Below are positions 63,345 through 64,000 of a DNA stretch of 64,000 bases, piece by piece. The position numbers and the translations under genes were made by a program. Origin of the DNA: Alphaproteobacteria bacterium (GTDB lineage: Bacteria; Pseudomonadota; Alphaproteobacteria; Sphingomonadales; JAKSBY01). The DNA is taken from contig JAJFIV010000007.1 in NCBI GenBank assembly GCA_021774625.1, positions 123,234-187,233 on the forward strand. The letters run 5' to 3'. The notes under the pieces are model-generated. The model had not been told where the DNA came from, made no database searches, and saw only the letters and a list, made by a program, of their open reading frames with translations. Positions within the stretch are counted from its first letter, which is position 1; each line of letters starts with the position of its first letter.

Positions 63345-63398
63345 TTGACATCGTAGGGGTCGCTGGTTCAATCCCAGCCGCGCCCACCATCTTACCCC
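63345..63398. repeat. attR: 54-bp direct repeat at right end of island
   Basis: Identical to 48494-48547 from TTGACATCG to CTTACCCC. It holds only the tRNA 3' half (anticodon loop to CCA), with no 5' half before it, so it is the junction left by integration and not a second tRNA gene. Confidence 0.93.
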
Positions 63399-63816
63399 AT
63401 TTCATCAGTACAGGCACCGGTTTCCCGGGTTCTTTCGGTAGAATAATCTGTACAGCACATCTCTCCTGAATCTTCTACCGACGTCTATTTCGGGCGGGGC
63501 CAATCAATTCTGGAAAAAAGGAGACGCATCAAAAACAAAACCATCCAACAACGCCGCTTGCTGCATGCAAAACAAGCTGCTTAATATGAACAACGGCCAG
63601 AGGCCAAATCCTCCTCGTTATGAGCTTCAGACTTGTCTCAAATGCTCTGATAACGCACAGGCCCTGACGGGGAACACTACTTCGCGATATCAAGGCCAAT
63701 AACTGATAGACTTCTCATGGGCGATCTCCTCTGTATGGATCATTCAACGATCATCCATACTGGCGCATCGCAATGCCGAATGGGGACGTCCACGCCATCA
63801 GTAACGAAAGCGTACC
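63399..63816. other. Chromosomal intergenic region right of the island
   Basis: A 418-bp non-coding stretch between attR and the aroC stop. It has an 8-bp inverted repeat, GTATGGAT/ATCCATAC, at 63733-63760. No convincing gene is present. Confidence 0.5.
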
Positions 63817-64000
63817 CTACCCGCACTGCGCCCGGTGCAGCATCAGGTGGTCGGCTAGGACGCAGGCCATCATGGCTTCGCCGATGGGGACGGCGCGGAT
63901 ACCGACGCAGGGGTCGTGGCGGCCTTTGGTGGAGATGTCGGTCTCAACACCCGCGATATCGATGGTTTTGCGGGGGGTGAGGATGGAGGAGGTGGGTTTG
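63817..64000 (-). CDS. aroC: Chorismate synthase, C-terminal fragment (cut by window edge)
   Basis: About 60 C-terminal residues of chorismate synthase are read on the minus strand, ending in TAG at 63819-63817. The segment [17 protein letters not shown] and then [20 protein letters not shown], with [11 protein letters not shown] at the very end, matches the conserved AroC C-terminus. The enzyme makes chorismate from EPSP, the last step of the shikimate pathway. The rest of the gene lies beyond the window. Confidence 0.95.
   Translation of the reverse strand, partial: KPTSSILTPRKTIDIAGVETDISTKGRHDPCVGIRAVPIGEAMMACVLADHLMLHRAQCG

Larger units (their letters stand above)
48494..63398. mobile_element. 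14.9-kb integrative defence island inserted in tRNA-Val
   Basis: Bounded by 54-bp direct repeats of the tRNA-Val 3' end, it carries a tyrosine integrase next to the tRNA, two excisionase-like HTH genes, then a type I restriction-modification run with embedded Kiwa-like genes and a separate endonuclease gene. No conjugation, replication or capsid genes are seen, so it is a non-self-transmissible island or satellite-like element. Its cargo looks more AT-rich than the flanking genes. Core genes (cpdR, aroC) resume on both sides. Confidence 0.92.

Noticed and set aside
63345..63398. Apparent second tRNA-Val
   Set aside because: Only the 3' half is present; the 5' acceptor strand and D arm are missing, so it is an attachment-site copy.
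1..64000. CRISPR array
   Set aside because: No regularly spaced 25-40 bp repeats were seen; the repeats found are palindromic intergenic elements, att sites or the two 112-bp copies.

Overview
The window is chromosomal DNA from an alphaproteobacterium. Evidence for this includes a COQ9-family protein, a DUF2336 protein, DUF1244, a CpdR-type response regulator next to an N-formylglutamate amidohydrolase and a tRNA-Val, and a small RNA carrying the 10-nt motif I associate with the alphaproteobacterial alpha-r8/MmgR family. The order or genus cannot be settled from the sequence alone. Coding density is high, and most core genes have a recognisable Shine-Dalgarno sequence.

Region 1 (1-8.1 kb) is an efflux locus: two tandem paralogous RND permeases (the first cut by the window edge), a membrane fusion protein, and a LytS-type kinase overlapping a LytTR response regulator. 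Region 2 (8.1-25.1 kb) is mostly housekeeping and envelope genes: rpmF, DUF2336, an AhpD-like protein, an M14 carboxypeptidase, a DUF4136 lipoprotein, a PEP-CTERM protein with a clear terminator, rpmJ, a HAD phosphatase, pyruvate kinase, N-formylglutamate amidohydrolase, DUF1244, COQ9, an FAD oxidoreductase, HisN, a lysophospholipase-like hydrolase, a TadG-like vWA protein and an O-antigen-ligase-like protein. REP-like palindromic clusters lie between some of these genes. Region 3 (25.1-35.1 kb) holds a TPR/TonB-C protein, an MBL hydrolase-SDR-acyl-CoA ligase cluster behind a strong palindrome, and the core genes xseB, ispA, sfsA, map, radC and purB.

Region 4 (35.1-48.5 kb) begins with an NsrR-like repressor and a group III truncated haemoglobin, divergent from a small membrane protein across a 23-bp inverted repeat. 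It continues with rpsU, a CPBP protease divergent from a TetR regulator across a palindromic operator, a YeaQ-type protein, MscS, TypA, a lipoprotein amidohydrolase with a TPR protein, a polytopic membrane protein, a lipid kinase, the alpha-r8-like sRNA, a second N-formylglutamate amidohydrolase, CpdR and tRNA-Val(GAC).

Region 5 (48.494-63.398 kb) is a 14.9-kb integrative defence island in tRNA-Val. It is bounded by a 54-bp direct repeat of the tRNA 3' end and carries a tyrosine integrase and two excisionase-like HTH proteins. Its main cargo is one minus-strand run: an RHH/RAMA-like protein, a half-length HsdS, HsdM, RhuM, full HsdS, a KwaA-like membrane protein, a KwaB-like protein, HsdR and a YgjP-type metallopeptidase. 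The two Kiwa-like genes are translationally packed between hsdS and hsdR, so an anti-phage membrane system appears embedded in a type I restriction-modification operon. A separate PGN_0703-type endonuclease gene lies between two 112-bp direct repeats at the right end. After the right attachment site the chromosome resumes with the 3' end of aroC.
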